Of a DNA stretch of 39,196 nucleotides, positions 16,430-23,669 are shown in pieces; the stretch's first letter is position 1, and every line of letters begins with the position of its first letter. A program made the position numbers and the translations under genes. The notes under the pieces are model-generated. The model did no database searches, was not told the origin of the DNA, and was given only the letters and a program-made list of their open reading frames with translations. Origin of the DNA: a virus; IMG/VR virus record IMGVR_UViG_3300048836_001189, positions 1 through 39,196 of that record. One strand, written 5' to 3'.

Positions 16430-16866
16430 CAGCAGCCCCCGAGGAAGCCGGCCAGGCCGTCGTCGTCGAAGACGCGGCTGGGGCCGTCGTAGACAGCGCC
16501 GCCGTCGGACGCCGCGCCGGGGACGTCCTCGCCGATCGCGCCGCCGCCCAGGACGGCCACGCCCTTGGCGACGTCGGCCGCCCACTTGCGGGCGCGGGCG
16601 GCGGCCTGCTTGACGAAGTCGCGGCCCTGCCGGTCGAGGATCTCGCGGGCGATCGCGATGGCCGCCTGGGTCGCGGTCAGCGGGACCGGGTCGAGCGGCG
16701 TGGCGTAGCGAGAGGCGAAGTAGGTGTCGAGCTCGGCCGAGGCGGCGTCCAGGGCCTTGGTGATCCGCGCCATGTCGTAGCCGCCGGTCGGCTGGGTCGG
16801 GGCGAGCGCACGCGCTTCAGCCTCGCTGACCTCATCGACGAATTGCTGGACGGTGGCGTAGGCCAT
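16429..16866 (-). CDS. DUF1320 family protein (Mu gp36-like), 145 aa
   Basis: Head-to-tail joining family of Mu-like phages. Seen: MAYATVQQFVDEVSEAEARAL at the start, the central segment with Tyr-Phe-Ala-Ser-Arg-Tyr followed by TPLDPVPLTATQAAIAIARE, and YDGPSRVFDDDGLAGF at the C-terminus. All are characteristic of DUF1320 proteins (cf. Mu gp36). It opens the tail-joining block after a terminator-like hairpin. Confidence 0.88.
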   Translation of the reverse strand: MAYATVQQFVDEVSEAEARALAPTQPTGGYDMARITKALDAASAELDTYFASRYATPLDPVPLTATQAAIAIAREILDRQGRDFVKQAAARARKWAADVAKGVAVLGGGAIGEDVPGAASDGGAVYDGPSRVFDDDGLAGFLGGC

Positions 16867-16900
16867 GGGGCGAAGGGCGCTCGAAGGGGTCGGGAAGAAA

Positions 16901-16922
16901 CCGGCGGGGTCGCCCCCGCCGG
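16901..16922 (-). terminator. Terminator-like hairpin between head and tail blocks
   Basis: On the minus strand a strong GC stem (CCGGCGGGG / CCCCGCCGG region, with a loop of a few bases) is followed by TTTCTTCCC. It lies in the 76-bp gap between the 92-aa gene and DUF1320. It could be a partial terminator lowering tail-gene expression after the capsid genes. The T tract is short, so efficiency is uncertain. Confidence 0.5.
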
Positions 16923-16942
16923 CCGGCCACAGGTGGATGCGG

Positions 16943-17221
16943 TCAGGCCGCCAGGCCGACGCCGTGCTCCAGCCAGTCAGGCTTGAAGCTGCGCGTGCAG
17001 GCCTCGCGGCGCGCCTGGAAGGCCCGCGTCTGCTCGAGGCCGATGACGTGCGGCGGCTCGAGCTGGGTTTCGCGGGGAAGAAGCGGCGGGGCGACCGGGA
17101 AGGCGTCGTCCAGCCAGCGCTCCACGGCGCAGACCACCGAGATGGCGTGTCGCTCGAAGCCGGCGGCCACCGCGTCGAGCACGGCGACCAGAGGCAGGAA
17201 AAGGGAGAAGAACCACTTCAT
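16943..17221 (-). CDS. Hypothetical protein with hydrophobic N-terminus, 92 aa
   Basis: No family recognised. The first 20 residues (MKWFFSLFLPLVAVLDAVAA) form a hydrophobic stretch that could be a signal anchor. The rest is soluble, with one Cys in AVERWLDD-context and another near the C-terminus. It starts two bases after the upstream stop. It lies at the end of the head-gene block, where no role can be assigned. Confidence 0.68.
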   Translation of the reverse strand: MKWFFSLFLPLVAVLDAVAAGFERHAISVVCAVERWLDDAFPVAPPLLPRETQLEPPHVIGLEQTRAFQARREACTRSFKPDWLEHGVGLAA

Positions 17222-17223
17222 GG

Positions 17224-17928
17224 TCAGGCTTTCTTCTTCTTGGAGGTCCCGCCGCCCGTCCGGGCTGCGGGCTTCGGCGCGGCCTCAGCCGGAGCCGGAG
17301 CGGTCTGCCCCCCGTCACCCGCCGCGCCGGTTTGCGCGGGGGCTTGCTCGGCGGTGTGGGCCGGTTCGCCGGCGGCGGGTCGCCCCGCCGCCAGGTCGCC
17401 ACTCACGCCGCCCTCTTCGGGGGGTGAATCACCGTCGACGGCAGGCAGGGGATGGCCGCCTGCCGTCTCCGGAGGCGCGGGATCACCCGCAGCCTCGCCC
17501 CCCGACTGGTCGCCCGCCTCAGCGGGGGAATCCGTGGCGCCGGCCGGAGCCGGATCGGAGGGCTGGGTATCGTTGATGGCCTGCTCGAGCAGCACCGTGA
17601 GCCGCCTGTGAGCCGCCATCGCCGGGCGGGCGGCGGCCGCCTGCATGTGGGCCAGCAGCGCCGCCCGGTCGGCCGCCCCGCCGGCTTCGACCAGGGCGAT
17701 GACCTGTTCGAGCAGCGAGACGGTCACCTGAACAGCCTGCAGGTGCGCGGCGAGCAGCTCGGCGACCTCGGCCGAGGCCGCGCCGCCCACGAGCTCGGCC
17801 GTGCCGGCGGCCTGGCGGGCCTCCAGCAGGGCCGCCGGCACGTCGACGTCGGCCTCGACCTCCTCGCCGACCGCGAACTTGCGGCCGTCGAGCTCGAGGT
17901 CGATCTCGGTGAGACGGAAGCGGCGCAT
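17224..17928 (-). CDS. Hypothetical protein with helical N-half and Pro/Ala/Gly-rich tail, 234 aa
   Basis: Residues 1-125 are folded-looking: MRRFRLTEIDLELDGRKFAV resembles the opening beta segment of small head-completion proteins, followed by Ala/Leu-rich helices. Residues about 125-225 are low-complexity, rich in Ala, Pro, Gly, Glu and Asp, and the protein ends with a Lys cluster (SKKKKA). It follows the capsid gene by three bases. Possible head accessory protein; the disordered tail makes further assignment unsafe. Confidence 0.7.
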   Translation of the reverse strand: MRRFRLTEIDLELDGRKFAVGEEVEADVDVPAALLEARQAAGTAELVGGAASAEVAELLAAHLQAVQVTVSLLEQVIALVEAGGAADRAALLAHMQAAAARPAMAAHRRLTVLLEQAINDTQPSDPAPAGATDSPAEAGDQSGGEAAGDPAPPETAGGHPLPAVDGDSPPEEGGVSGDLAAGRPAAGEPAHTAEQAPAQTGAAGDGGQTAPAPAEAAPKPAARTGGGTSKKKKA

Positions 17929-17931
17929 GGC

Positions 17932-18861
17932 TCAGGCCACCGCGTCCTGGAAGAAGTAGCCGCAGTTGGCGGCCACGATGTGCTCGGAGAGCTGCTCCTC
18001 GACCTGCACCCGCTGCGAACCGCCAATGCCGATCTTCGGCTCGGGGATGATGCGGGTGGCCCGGGCGCCCTTGGGCACGGTCATGCCGAAGGTCATGCCG
18101 CGCTCGTTGTTGGCGAGCGGGTTGAGGTAGAGCATGGCGGCGTGCTTGCCCCAGGTGCGCTGGAGATTGGCCGCCTGGCCCTTGCGGGCGGTGTTCACGC
18201 GGGCCTTGCCGACCAGGATGCGCTCGACCTCGAGCTCCTCGGCGAGATCCTGCAGGCGCGCCTTGCCCCGCGTGGAGGCCGAGCCGTAGAGCTTGCTGAT
18301 CAGCTTCGGATGGGTGGCGATCTTGTTCCAGGTCGCCTGGCCGTAGATGATCGTGTTGGGGCGGATCAGCGGGATGTCGAGGGCGTCCCACTGCGCCTGG
18401 AACGGGTCGGCGTCGGCGTGCGACCACTGGCTCGTGCCGGCCAGCTGAGTCTTGTAGCCGGCCGGGTAGGTGCCCGCCCCGAACAGCAGGTTGGCGACGC
18501 GGACCTCGCGGTCCAGCGACATGATGTCGGCGACGTACTCGGTGGCGTGCGCCATCGGATCGTAGCCGGTCGGCGCGTCGGTGATGTCCTGGTTGGGGAC
18601 CAGGTCGGAGAGCGCGTAGTCGGAGACCTTGCCCGGCACTTCGGTGGCCGTCAGCTCGATCGTGTTGGCTTCCGAGCGCCGGTTCATCCGGGTGTCGGGG
18701 ACCGTCAGGACCTCCTCCACCGGGAACTGGTTGTAGCGGAACTCGCGGCTCGCCACCGGGGTGGCGCGCGGCAGCGCCTGGTCGGCGATCAGCTCCGCGT
18801 TGCGGTAGGCGATGGCGATGCCGGTGTAGGTCGGATGGATCGGAAAGGGCGCGTTGGCCAT
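17932..18861 (-). CDS. Major capsid protein, 309 aa
   Basis: Main head shell subunit. It starts MANAPFPIHPTYTGIAIAYR and carries the segment RMNRRSEANTIEL / PGKVSDYALSD typical of capsid proteins in siphoviral Mu-like phages, rather than Mu gpT itself. A C-terminal beta segment (TRIIPEPKIGIGGSQRVQVEE) ends in a domain typical of the last capsid strand. The length, single copy and position after the protease and decoration genes support the call. An HK97-type fold is inferred, not seen. Confidence 0.9.
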   Translation of the reverse strand: MANAPFPIHPTYTGIAIAYRNAELIADQALPRATPVASREFRYNQFPVEEVLTVPDTRMNRRSEANTIELTATEVPGKVSDYALSDLVPNQDITDAPTGYDPMAHATEYVADIMSLDREVRVANLLFGAGTYPAGYKTQLAGTSQWSHADADPFQAQWDALDIPLIRPNTIIYGQATWNKIATHPKLISKLYGSASTRGKARLQDLAEELEVERILVGKARVNTARKGQAANLQRTWGKHAAMLYLNPLANNERGMTFGMTVPKGARATRIIPEPKIGIGGSQRVQVEEQLSEHIVAANCGYFFQDAVA

Positions 18862-18898
18862 GGGTCTAGGTCCTGAAGTTGAGAGGGAGCGCCGGCGG

Positions 18899-19282
18899 TT
18901 AGGCCGGCGTGGTCAGGCTGCCCGGCGCGAGGCGGAACTCGCCCACATCCCCGGCCACGTAGCTGTTGTTGGCGATGCCGATGACGCGGCAGGCCGCGCC
19001 GGCGGCGGGGGCGGCGGTCACGGCCTTGCCGTTCGCGTCGGCGGTGATCTGGTCGCCGCGGGTAATGTTGCCCCCGACGTCGATCTCGACGGCGTCGCCG
19101 CTCTGGTAGACGGCGACGCGGTCGCCCGCGGCGGCGGCGCCCAGGCTGTCGGACACGCCGATCAGCTTGTCGGTGGCGGCGGCGGCCTGGATGGCCTGGC
19201 CGTCGGCCGCGCCGAACTTCACGATGCGGCGCGGAAGCACGGCGGCGCCGGCGGTGTAGGGGATGGCGGGGTTGGTCCGCAT
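18899..19282 (-). CDS. DUF2190-like capsid decoration protein, 127 aa
   Basis: Small beta-barrel-like protein with repeated Gly/Ala/Asp turns: AADGQAIQAAAATDKLIGVSD, DRVAVYQSGDAVEIDVGG, ITRGDQITADANGKA. This pattern is typical of DUF2190 head-stabilising (cement) proteins. It lies between protease/scaffold and major capsid genes, 37 bases before the capsid start. It probably binds the outside of the expanded head. Confidence 0.85.
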   Translation of the reverse strand: MRTNPAIPYTAGAAVLPRRIVKFGAADGQAIQAAAATDKLIGVSDSLGAAAAGDRVAVYQSGDAVEIDVGGNITRGDQITADANGKAVTAAPAAGAACRVIGIANNSYVAGDVGEFRLAPGSLTTPA

Positions 19283-19305
19283 GGCTGTCTTGCCTTTCGT
19301 GGTGA

Positions 19306-20427
19306 CTAGCGGCTGGCCAGGCGGCCGGCGGCTTCGGAGAAGGAGATCGTCTCGCCGCGCCCGGCGGCCTCTTCGCGGATCCTGGTGATCTCGGCGGCGC
19401 GGGCGGCGGGGTCGTCGCTCAGCGCAAGCCCGTCAGGAGCGGCGAACTCGGCGAAGCGGATGCTGGCGCCCAGGCCGTCGAGCAGGCCGCGCAGCGCGGC
19501 ATGGGCGTCGACGCCCTCGGCGAAGGCCACGCCGCCGGAGTCCCCGCGGGCGTGGGCCAGGCTGGCCAGCACGCCGTCGCGATGCACGGGCGGAAGACGG
19601 CCGTCCTTGACCAGCTGGTCGACGTAGGCGGCGTCGGCGTCGCGGGCGGTCCGCAGCGCGGCCTCGGCGAAGGCGGCGGTCTGGGCGGCGGCCTGCTGCT
19701 CGCGCGCGGCGATCGCCGCCTCGCGGGCCTCCAGGGCGGCCAGCCGCTCGGCGAGCGGATCGGCGGAGTCGGCTCCACCGTCGCCGGCCGGGGCCGGCTC
19801 GGCGAACGCCGGCTTGCCCTCGGCCTCGACCTCGGCGCGGACGGTGACCTGGATGTCGCCCGCCCACTCCTCGTTCCACTGCGGGACGGCCTTGTCGGCC
19901 TCCTCGACGCCGAACTTGCTGATCATCCAGTCGCGCAGGCTGCGCAGCGAGCGGCGGACGATGCCGGCGACCTGGCCGATCTCCGGATCGGCGAACTCGG
20001 CGAAGACGATGGGCTGGGCCTGGTCGTCCTGGGCGAAGGCGGCGGTCAGGCCCTTGATGGCCGGCGGGCGGGCGCCGAGGTAGCCGACATGGCGCGGATA
20101 CCAGGAGCCCGGCTTGGGATTGCCCGGCTCGTCGGGGCCGTAGAGGGCGAGCGAGGTGTAGCGGTAGGCGCCCGACTCCACGCCCTCGGCGAAGGCCGGG
20201 TTGACCTTCTCGAACTCGGGGACCAGCGCACCGCCCTCGCAGGCGAAGCCCTTGACCCAGCCGAAGGCGGGGTCGTCGGTCTTGGGATGGCCCAGCACGA
20301 TCGGGGCGGCGTGCAGCTGCGGATCGTAGGCCGAGGCGATGGCCTGGACGTCAGCCTCGCTGAACTCGTAGGTCTGGCCATTCTCGGCGCGATGGCGGCC
20401 GGCGCGGAAAACTTGGATCTGTCGCAT
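19306..20427 (-). CDS. Phage head protease/scaffold (Mu gpI-like), 373 aa
   Basis: The N-terminal half (about 1-150) matches Mu-type I protease: YEFSEADVQAIASAYDP, HAAPIVLGHPK and the SGAYRYTSLALY segment, where the conserved His and Ser are likely catalytic. The C-terminal half is Ala/Glu-rich and helical (LAERLAALEAREAAIAAREQQ), as expected of a fused scaffold. In Mu the protease removes the scaffold after prohead assembly. It starts with ATG at 20427 after a 392-bp non-coding stretch that carries a dyad shared with the endolysin operon. Confidence 0.9.
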   Translation of the reverse strand: MRQIQVFRAGRHRAENGQTYEFSEADVQAIASAYDPQLHAAPIVLGHPKTDDPAFGWVKGFACEGGALVPEFEKVNPAFAEGVESGAYRYTSLALYGPDEPGNPKPGSWYPRHVGYLGARPPAIKGLTAAFAQDDQAQPIVFAEFADPEIGQVAGIVRRSLRSLRDWMISKFGVEEADKAVPQWNEEWAGDIQVTVRAEVEAEGKPAFAEPAPAGDGGADSADPLAERLAALEAREAAIAAREQQAAAQTAAFAEAALRTARDADAAYVDQLVKDGRLPPVHRDGVLASLAHARGDSGGVAFAEGVDAHAALRGLLDGLGASIRFAEFAAPDGLALSDDPAARAAEITRIREEAAGRGETISFSEAAGRLASR

Positions 20428-20514
20428 CGTTCCGGTGGGCTTGGGCGTTTCAGCGAAGGCGGCGGCTAGACGTCCGCCGTGAGAGCCCGCATCATCGGTT
20501 GCGTCGAATGGGCC

Positions 20515-20536
20515 GTAAGCCCGGACAAATGTCCGG
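20515..20536 (-). promoter_or_regulatory. Late-operator dyad, copy 2 (upstream of protease/capsid genes)
   Basis: On the minus strand it reads CCGGACA-TT-TGTCCGG followed by GCTTAC. The only other copy noticed (28672-28693) differs only at the two central bases. It ends 87 bases upstream of the protease ATG. The position matches Mu PI, a promoter switched on by the C activator, which binds dyad sites. Probable binding site of the phage late activator; a good sigma-70 -10 box is not obvious. Confidence 0.65.
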
Positions 20537-20788
20537 TGCGCCCTGGGCGCCCGCCCGATCCCGACGCCGGTGCGCGTCCGACGCCGAGGCTCCTGTTTCT
20601 GGAAGACGCTAGAAGGCCCTGGAAGGGTGTTGGACGCCCGCGAGGGGCTTGCGGGCTATCAGCGGCGCACCCGCCCGCCGAGGCGGCTCAGCGGCCGGAT
20701 TTTCGGGGGCGTTGCTATTGGCGGCCCGGAGGCGCATTTTGCAGGGGACGGATGCAGACGCGAGGTCGCGGTCCCAAACTTCCGTCAC

Positions 20789-20816
20789 GCGCCCGGAGGA
20801 CCTCCCTCGCGGGCGC
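20789..20816 (+). terminator. Hairpin after the head protein gene, T tract on plus strand
   Basis: Arms GCGCCCG / CGGGCGC plus an inner GAGG/CCTC pair form a strong stem just downstream of the head protein stop. On the plus strand the stem is followed by TTTCTATTT; on the minus strand no T tract follows. As an intrinsic terminator it would therefore stop antisense (plus-strand) transcription better than the operon itself, though it may also protect the minus transcript 3' end. Confidence 0.5.
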
Positions 20817-20819
20817 TTT

Positions 20820-22130
20820 CTATTTGCGGCGATAGACCAGCGCGCCGACCCGGGCGCCGATGTCGGTGCGGCTGAGCTGGCGCGCTGGGTTGTCGGCCTC
20901 GCCAGGCGCGAAGGCCGTGGAGCCGAACCACCAGCCGCCGCGATCCGTGAACGTCAGGAAGAACCACTGGCGCTCTCCGGCGCCCAGATCCCACGCGGCG
21001 ACATAGGAACGGACGAACACGGAGCCGCCGTCCTTCGTGGCCTGGACGGAGTGCCAGATCTCGGCCGGATCGCGCAGCGTGGCCGCCAGGATCTCCGCAT
21101 AGGGCCCGCGCTGGGCGAGGTTGGCCTTGTCGCCCACGAACGCGCCAGCGGCGTCCTTGCGCTGGAAGAGCCCTCGACCGATGACGAGCGGGACCTGGGC
21201 GCGGTCAATGAAGACGTCGCCTTCGCCCTTTCCAAGCACCTTCGAGAAGGCGTCGAAGACGGCCTGTCCGTCGCTCCCGTCCAGGTCAGGGCGCAGCGCC
21301 GCGTCGAACGGCGGCTTGCGGGGCCGTGGCGGGGGCGGCAGCGCCGCCGGCGTGCGCCCGCCGATCACCTGCTCGCGCTGGCGCTCGGTGGCGGGGGGCG
21401 GGACGAAGTTGGCCATGCGCGCCTGGCCGACGTTGTAGTCGAAGCCCGGGTCGATGCCGAACGGGACCTGCATCGTCTCGCCGGTGCGCCTGTTGCGATA
21501 GCCCTGGGTCCGGTAGACGCCCCGCGCTCTAAGCTCGTCCTCGGGCGTCACCCGCTCGGCGCGGCGCAGCGACAGGGTGTAGCACTTGCAATTCCAGCCG
21601 TTGGGCGTCCAGTGCGTCGCCCAGAAGGGATGCGTGACCGGCAGGGTGATGCCGTCCCAGGCCTGGTGCTGCTCGCGCGGGTTGGCCTGGGGCGTGTGCT
21701 TGTAGACCAGGAACGGGCGGTCGGAGGCCGAGCGCATCAGCCGCTCCCAGCGGCCGGCGCTGTGGGCCATGCGCATGTTGACGTCGAAGATGGTCTGCAG
21801 CCGGCGGGGCGAGCCGAGCTGGGCCAGCACGGCCTTGCCGGTCAGCGGGTCGGTCATCCGCTGCTTGCCCCACCATCCCTTCGCCTGCAGCTGCGGCGTC
21901 AGCTCGGCGATGAAGCGGTCGCGGGACCAGCCCTCGTCGAGGGCCTTGAGCAGCCCGCCGTGGATGTCGAGGAGCAGGTCGCGGGTCATCGCCTTGGCCA
22001 CGACGAAGGCGACCAGGTGCTCCTCGCGCCAGACGTCCCGCCAGTTGAACGAGAAACGCCCGCCGACGACCTTGCGGCGCAGGTAGTCGACCGCCTCGGC
22101 CGGCGGCCTGCCCTTGAAGTCGACGGTCAT
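20820..22130 (-). CDS. Mu F-like head morphogenesis protein fused to PBECR2 nuclease-like domain, 436 aa
   Basis: Minor head protein. The N-terminal half (about 1-240) is of the Mu F/SPP1 gp7 type: RLQTIFDVNMRMAHSAGRWE, RPFLVYKHTPQANPREQH, and WATHWTPNGWNCKCY with the paired Cys typical of the family. The C-terminal part (about 290-436) matches the PBECR2 group of predicted RNase-like domains (barnase/EndoU/colicin E5/RelE-like) found on phage head proteins, including FIDRAQVPLVIGRGLF, AATLRDPAEIWHS and RQWFFLTF. The ATG at 22130 overlaps the portal stop as ATGA. The head role is well supported; nuclease activity is a family prediction. Confidence 0.9.
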   Translation of the reverse strand: MTVDFKGRPPAEAVDYLRRKVVGGRFSFNWRDVWREEHLVAFVVAKAMTRDLLLDIHGGLLKALDEGWSRDRFIAELTPQLQAKGWWGKQRMTDPLTGKAVLAQLGSPRRLQTIFDVNMRMAHSAGRWERLMRSASDRPFLVYKHTPQANPREQHQAWDGITLPVTHPFWATHWTPNGWNCKCYTLSLRRAERVTPEDELRARGVYRTQGYRNRRTGETMQVPFGIDPGFDYNVGQARMANFVPPPATERQREQVIGGRTPAALPPPPRPRKPPFDAALRPDLDGSDGQAVFDAFSKVLGKGEGDVFIDRAQVPLVIGRGLFQRKDAAGAFVGDKANLAQRGPYAEILAATLRDPAEIWHSVQATKDGGSVFVRSYVAAWDLGAGERQWFFLTFTDRGGWWFGSTAFAPGEADNPARQLSRTDIGARVGALVYRRK

Positions 22131-23668
22131 TGCAGCGCCTGGGCCTGCTCGCGCTCCTGGGCGGCGCTCAGCATCAGGCCGCCCGCGCCGGCCAGCCGGG
22201 CCTCGAACAGCGCCCGGGCGACCATCTCCTGCAGCTGGCCCGCGCCGTCGCCGGCGAGCAGCGCGCCCAGCTGGTCGGCGGCGGTCTGAAGGTCCGGCTG
22301 GGCCTCGACGAAGGCGACGACCTGGTCGCGCAGGCGCGTCATCACCGGCTCCCAGTCCATGGCGTCGGTGAAGTCGTCGATCGCGTCGGGCTCCTCGCCG
22401 GAGACTTCGGCGAACTGCGGCCCGGCCGGCGGGACCGGCGGTGTTGCGACGGCCGCCGGCGCTTCCGGCGCGGCGGGGGCCTTGACCGGCCGCCAGCCCG
22501 GGCCGGTGATGGCCAGCCGGGTCTCGTCGTCCGGCTCCAGGCCGGCGTCGCGCATCGCCTTCAGGGCGGCGGCCTTCTTGGCCAGCAGCTCGGCCGTGGC
22601 GGCCTCGTCCTCGGGCGACGGGCGCTTGACGATCGGCACGGCCGCGCCCGGGAAATTCCACTCGGTCAGCCAGCGGGCCGGGCCGTTCTGGAAGCTCTCG
22701 CACTGGATCTCGGCGTCGGCGTCGGTGAGCTCCTCGCGCACCTCCATGTGCACCTGGCCCTGGGCGAGGCTGGAGCCGTCGTCGGTGGTCATCGTCTGGC
22801 CGAGGATGATCTTGGCGATCGCCGCCTGCATCTGGCGGTGGAAGGTGGCCTGGTCGACGGTGCCGCGCGTCGCCTCGAGCAGCTCCATGACCATGGTGTC
22901 GGGAATGGCGGCCGCGCCGTCCAGGCGCAGGCGGCGGGCCACCGACAGGGCCTGCTCGGTCACGTCCCGGCCCGAGCCGGCCGGATACTTCACCACGGTC
23001 GAGGGCGCGCCGAACTTCTCCAGGGCGCGGAGCCAGAAGCCCAGGCCCTGCTTCTTGAAGTAGACCGGCCAGTAGAGCTGGTGCGCCAGGCCCAGGCCGT
23101 AGGGGTCGTCGTCGTTGTCCGCGCCCCAGCTCATGACCCAGAACTTGCGGTCGGGCATCAGCTCGCCCTCGGACAGGTTCGACAGGGTCAGCAGCCGCAG
23201 GCGGCCGTCCTTGTCGAACCGGAACCGCCAGGGCGTGCGGACCTTGGGCCGCGCCAGCCAGACCAGGCCGTCGCGCACCTCCCACATGCACTCCGCCACC
23301 GCGTAGCCGTAGAACTGGCCCCAGCTCATCTTGTCGCCGGTGCGGTCGAAGGGGATGGCCTCGAGGTTGCGGCGCAGCTGGTCGGCGGCGGCGATCGAGC
23401 GGGCGTCATCGGCGCCCGGCTCGATGATCAGAGGGCGCGAGGTCAGCGCCAGCCGGCGTTGCTGGAAGGTGGCGTGGACCTGGTCGTCGCGACGGATCTC
23501 GCGGTAGGCCTCGTAGTTGTTGCCGAGCCGCCGCAGGACGGTGTCCTGGACCTCGCGCAGCGCCCCCATGAACGGGACGGTGACGTCTCGCCCGTCGCCG
23601 CTGGCGGCGATCTCCTCGAGGGCGGGCTTGCCCGGGTTGTTCAACTGGGCGGGGATCTCGGGAACCAT
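22127..23668 (-). CDS. Portal protein, DUF935 family (Mu gp29-like), 513 aa
   Basis: Forms the dodecameric DNA channel of the head. Seen: the N-terminal part with LRRLGNNYEAYREIRRDDQVHA and VHATFQQRRLAL; the central MSWGQFYGYAVAECMWE and RFDKDGRLRLLT blocks; LYWPVYFKKQGLGFW; and FGAPSTVVKYPAGSGRD. All are typical of DUF935 portals of Mu-like phages. The C-terminal third is Ala/Pro-rich and variable. It begins one base after the terminase stop and overlaps the head protein gene. Confidence 0.95.
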   Translation of the reverse strand: MVPEIPAQLNNPGKPALEEIAASGDGRDVTVPFMGALREVQDTVLRRLGNNYEAYREIRRDDQVHATFQQRRLALTSRPLIIEPGADDARSIAAADQLRRNLEAIPFDRTGDKMSWGQFYGYAVAECMWEVRDGLVWLARPKVRTPWRFRFDKDGRLRLLTLSNLSEGELMPDRKFWVMSWGADNDDDPYGLGLAHQLYWPVYFKKQGLGFWLRALEKFGAPSTVVKYPAGSGRDVTEQALSVARRLRLDGAAAIPDTMVMELLEATRGTVDQATFHRQMQAAIAKIILGQTMTTDDGSSLAQGQVHMEVREELTDADAEIQCESFQNGPARWLTEWNFPGAAVPIVKRPSPEDEAATAELLAKKAAALKAMRDAGLEPDDETRLAITGPGWRPVKAPAAPEAPAAVATPPVPPAGPQFAEVSGEEPDAIDDFTDAMDWEPVMTRLRDQVVAFVEAQPDLQTAADQLGALLAGDGAGQLQEMVARALFEARLAGAGGLMLSAAQEREQAQALQ

Positions 23669-23669
23669 G

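Larger units (their letters stand above)
20428..20819. other. Non-coding leader upstream of the capsid operon
   Basis: This 392-bp gap lies between the head protein gene and the protease gene. I see no convincing gene: a 42-codon minus frame near 20739-20611 has no ribosome-binding site and poor composition. The gap holds a hairpin (20789-20816), a GCCCGC/GCGGGC inverted repeat near 20640-20660 and the conserved dyad at 20515-20536. Mu has gene G (gp31) at about this point, but no counterpart is visible. Confidence 0.7.

Noticed and set aside
20611-20739. 42-codon minus-strand frame in the same gap
   Set aside because: No Shine-Dalgarno sequence before the ATG and a Pro/Ala/Arg-rich composition; likely chance.
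20479-20835. Plus-strand frame of 118 codons in the 392-bp gap
   Set aside because: Rich in Arg and Pro, no ribosome-binding site, crosses the dyad and the hairpin, and runs into the head protein gene.
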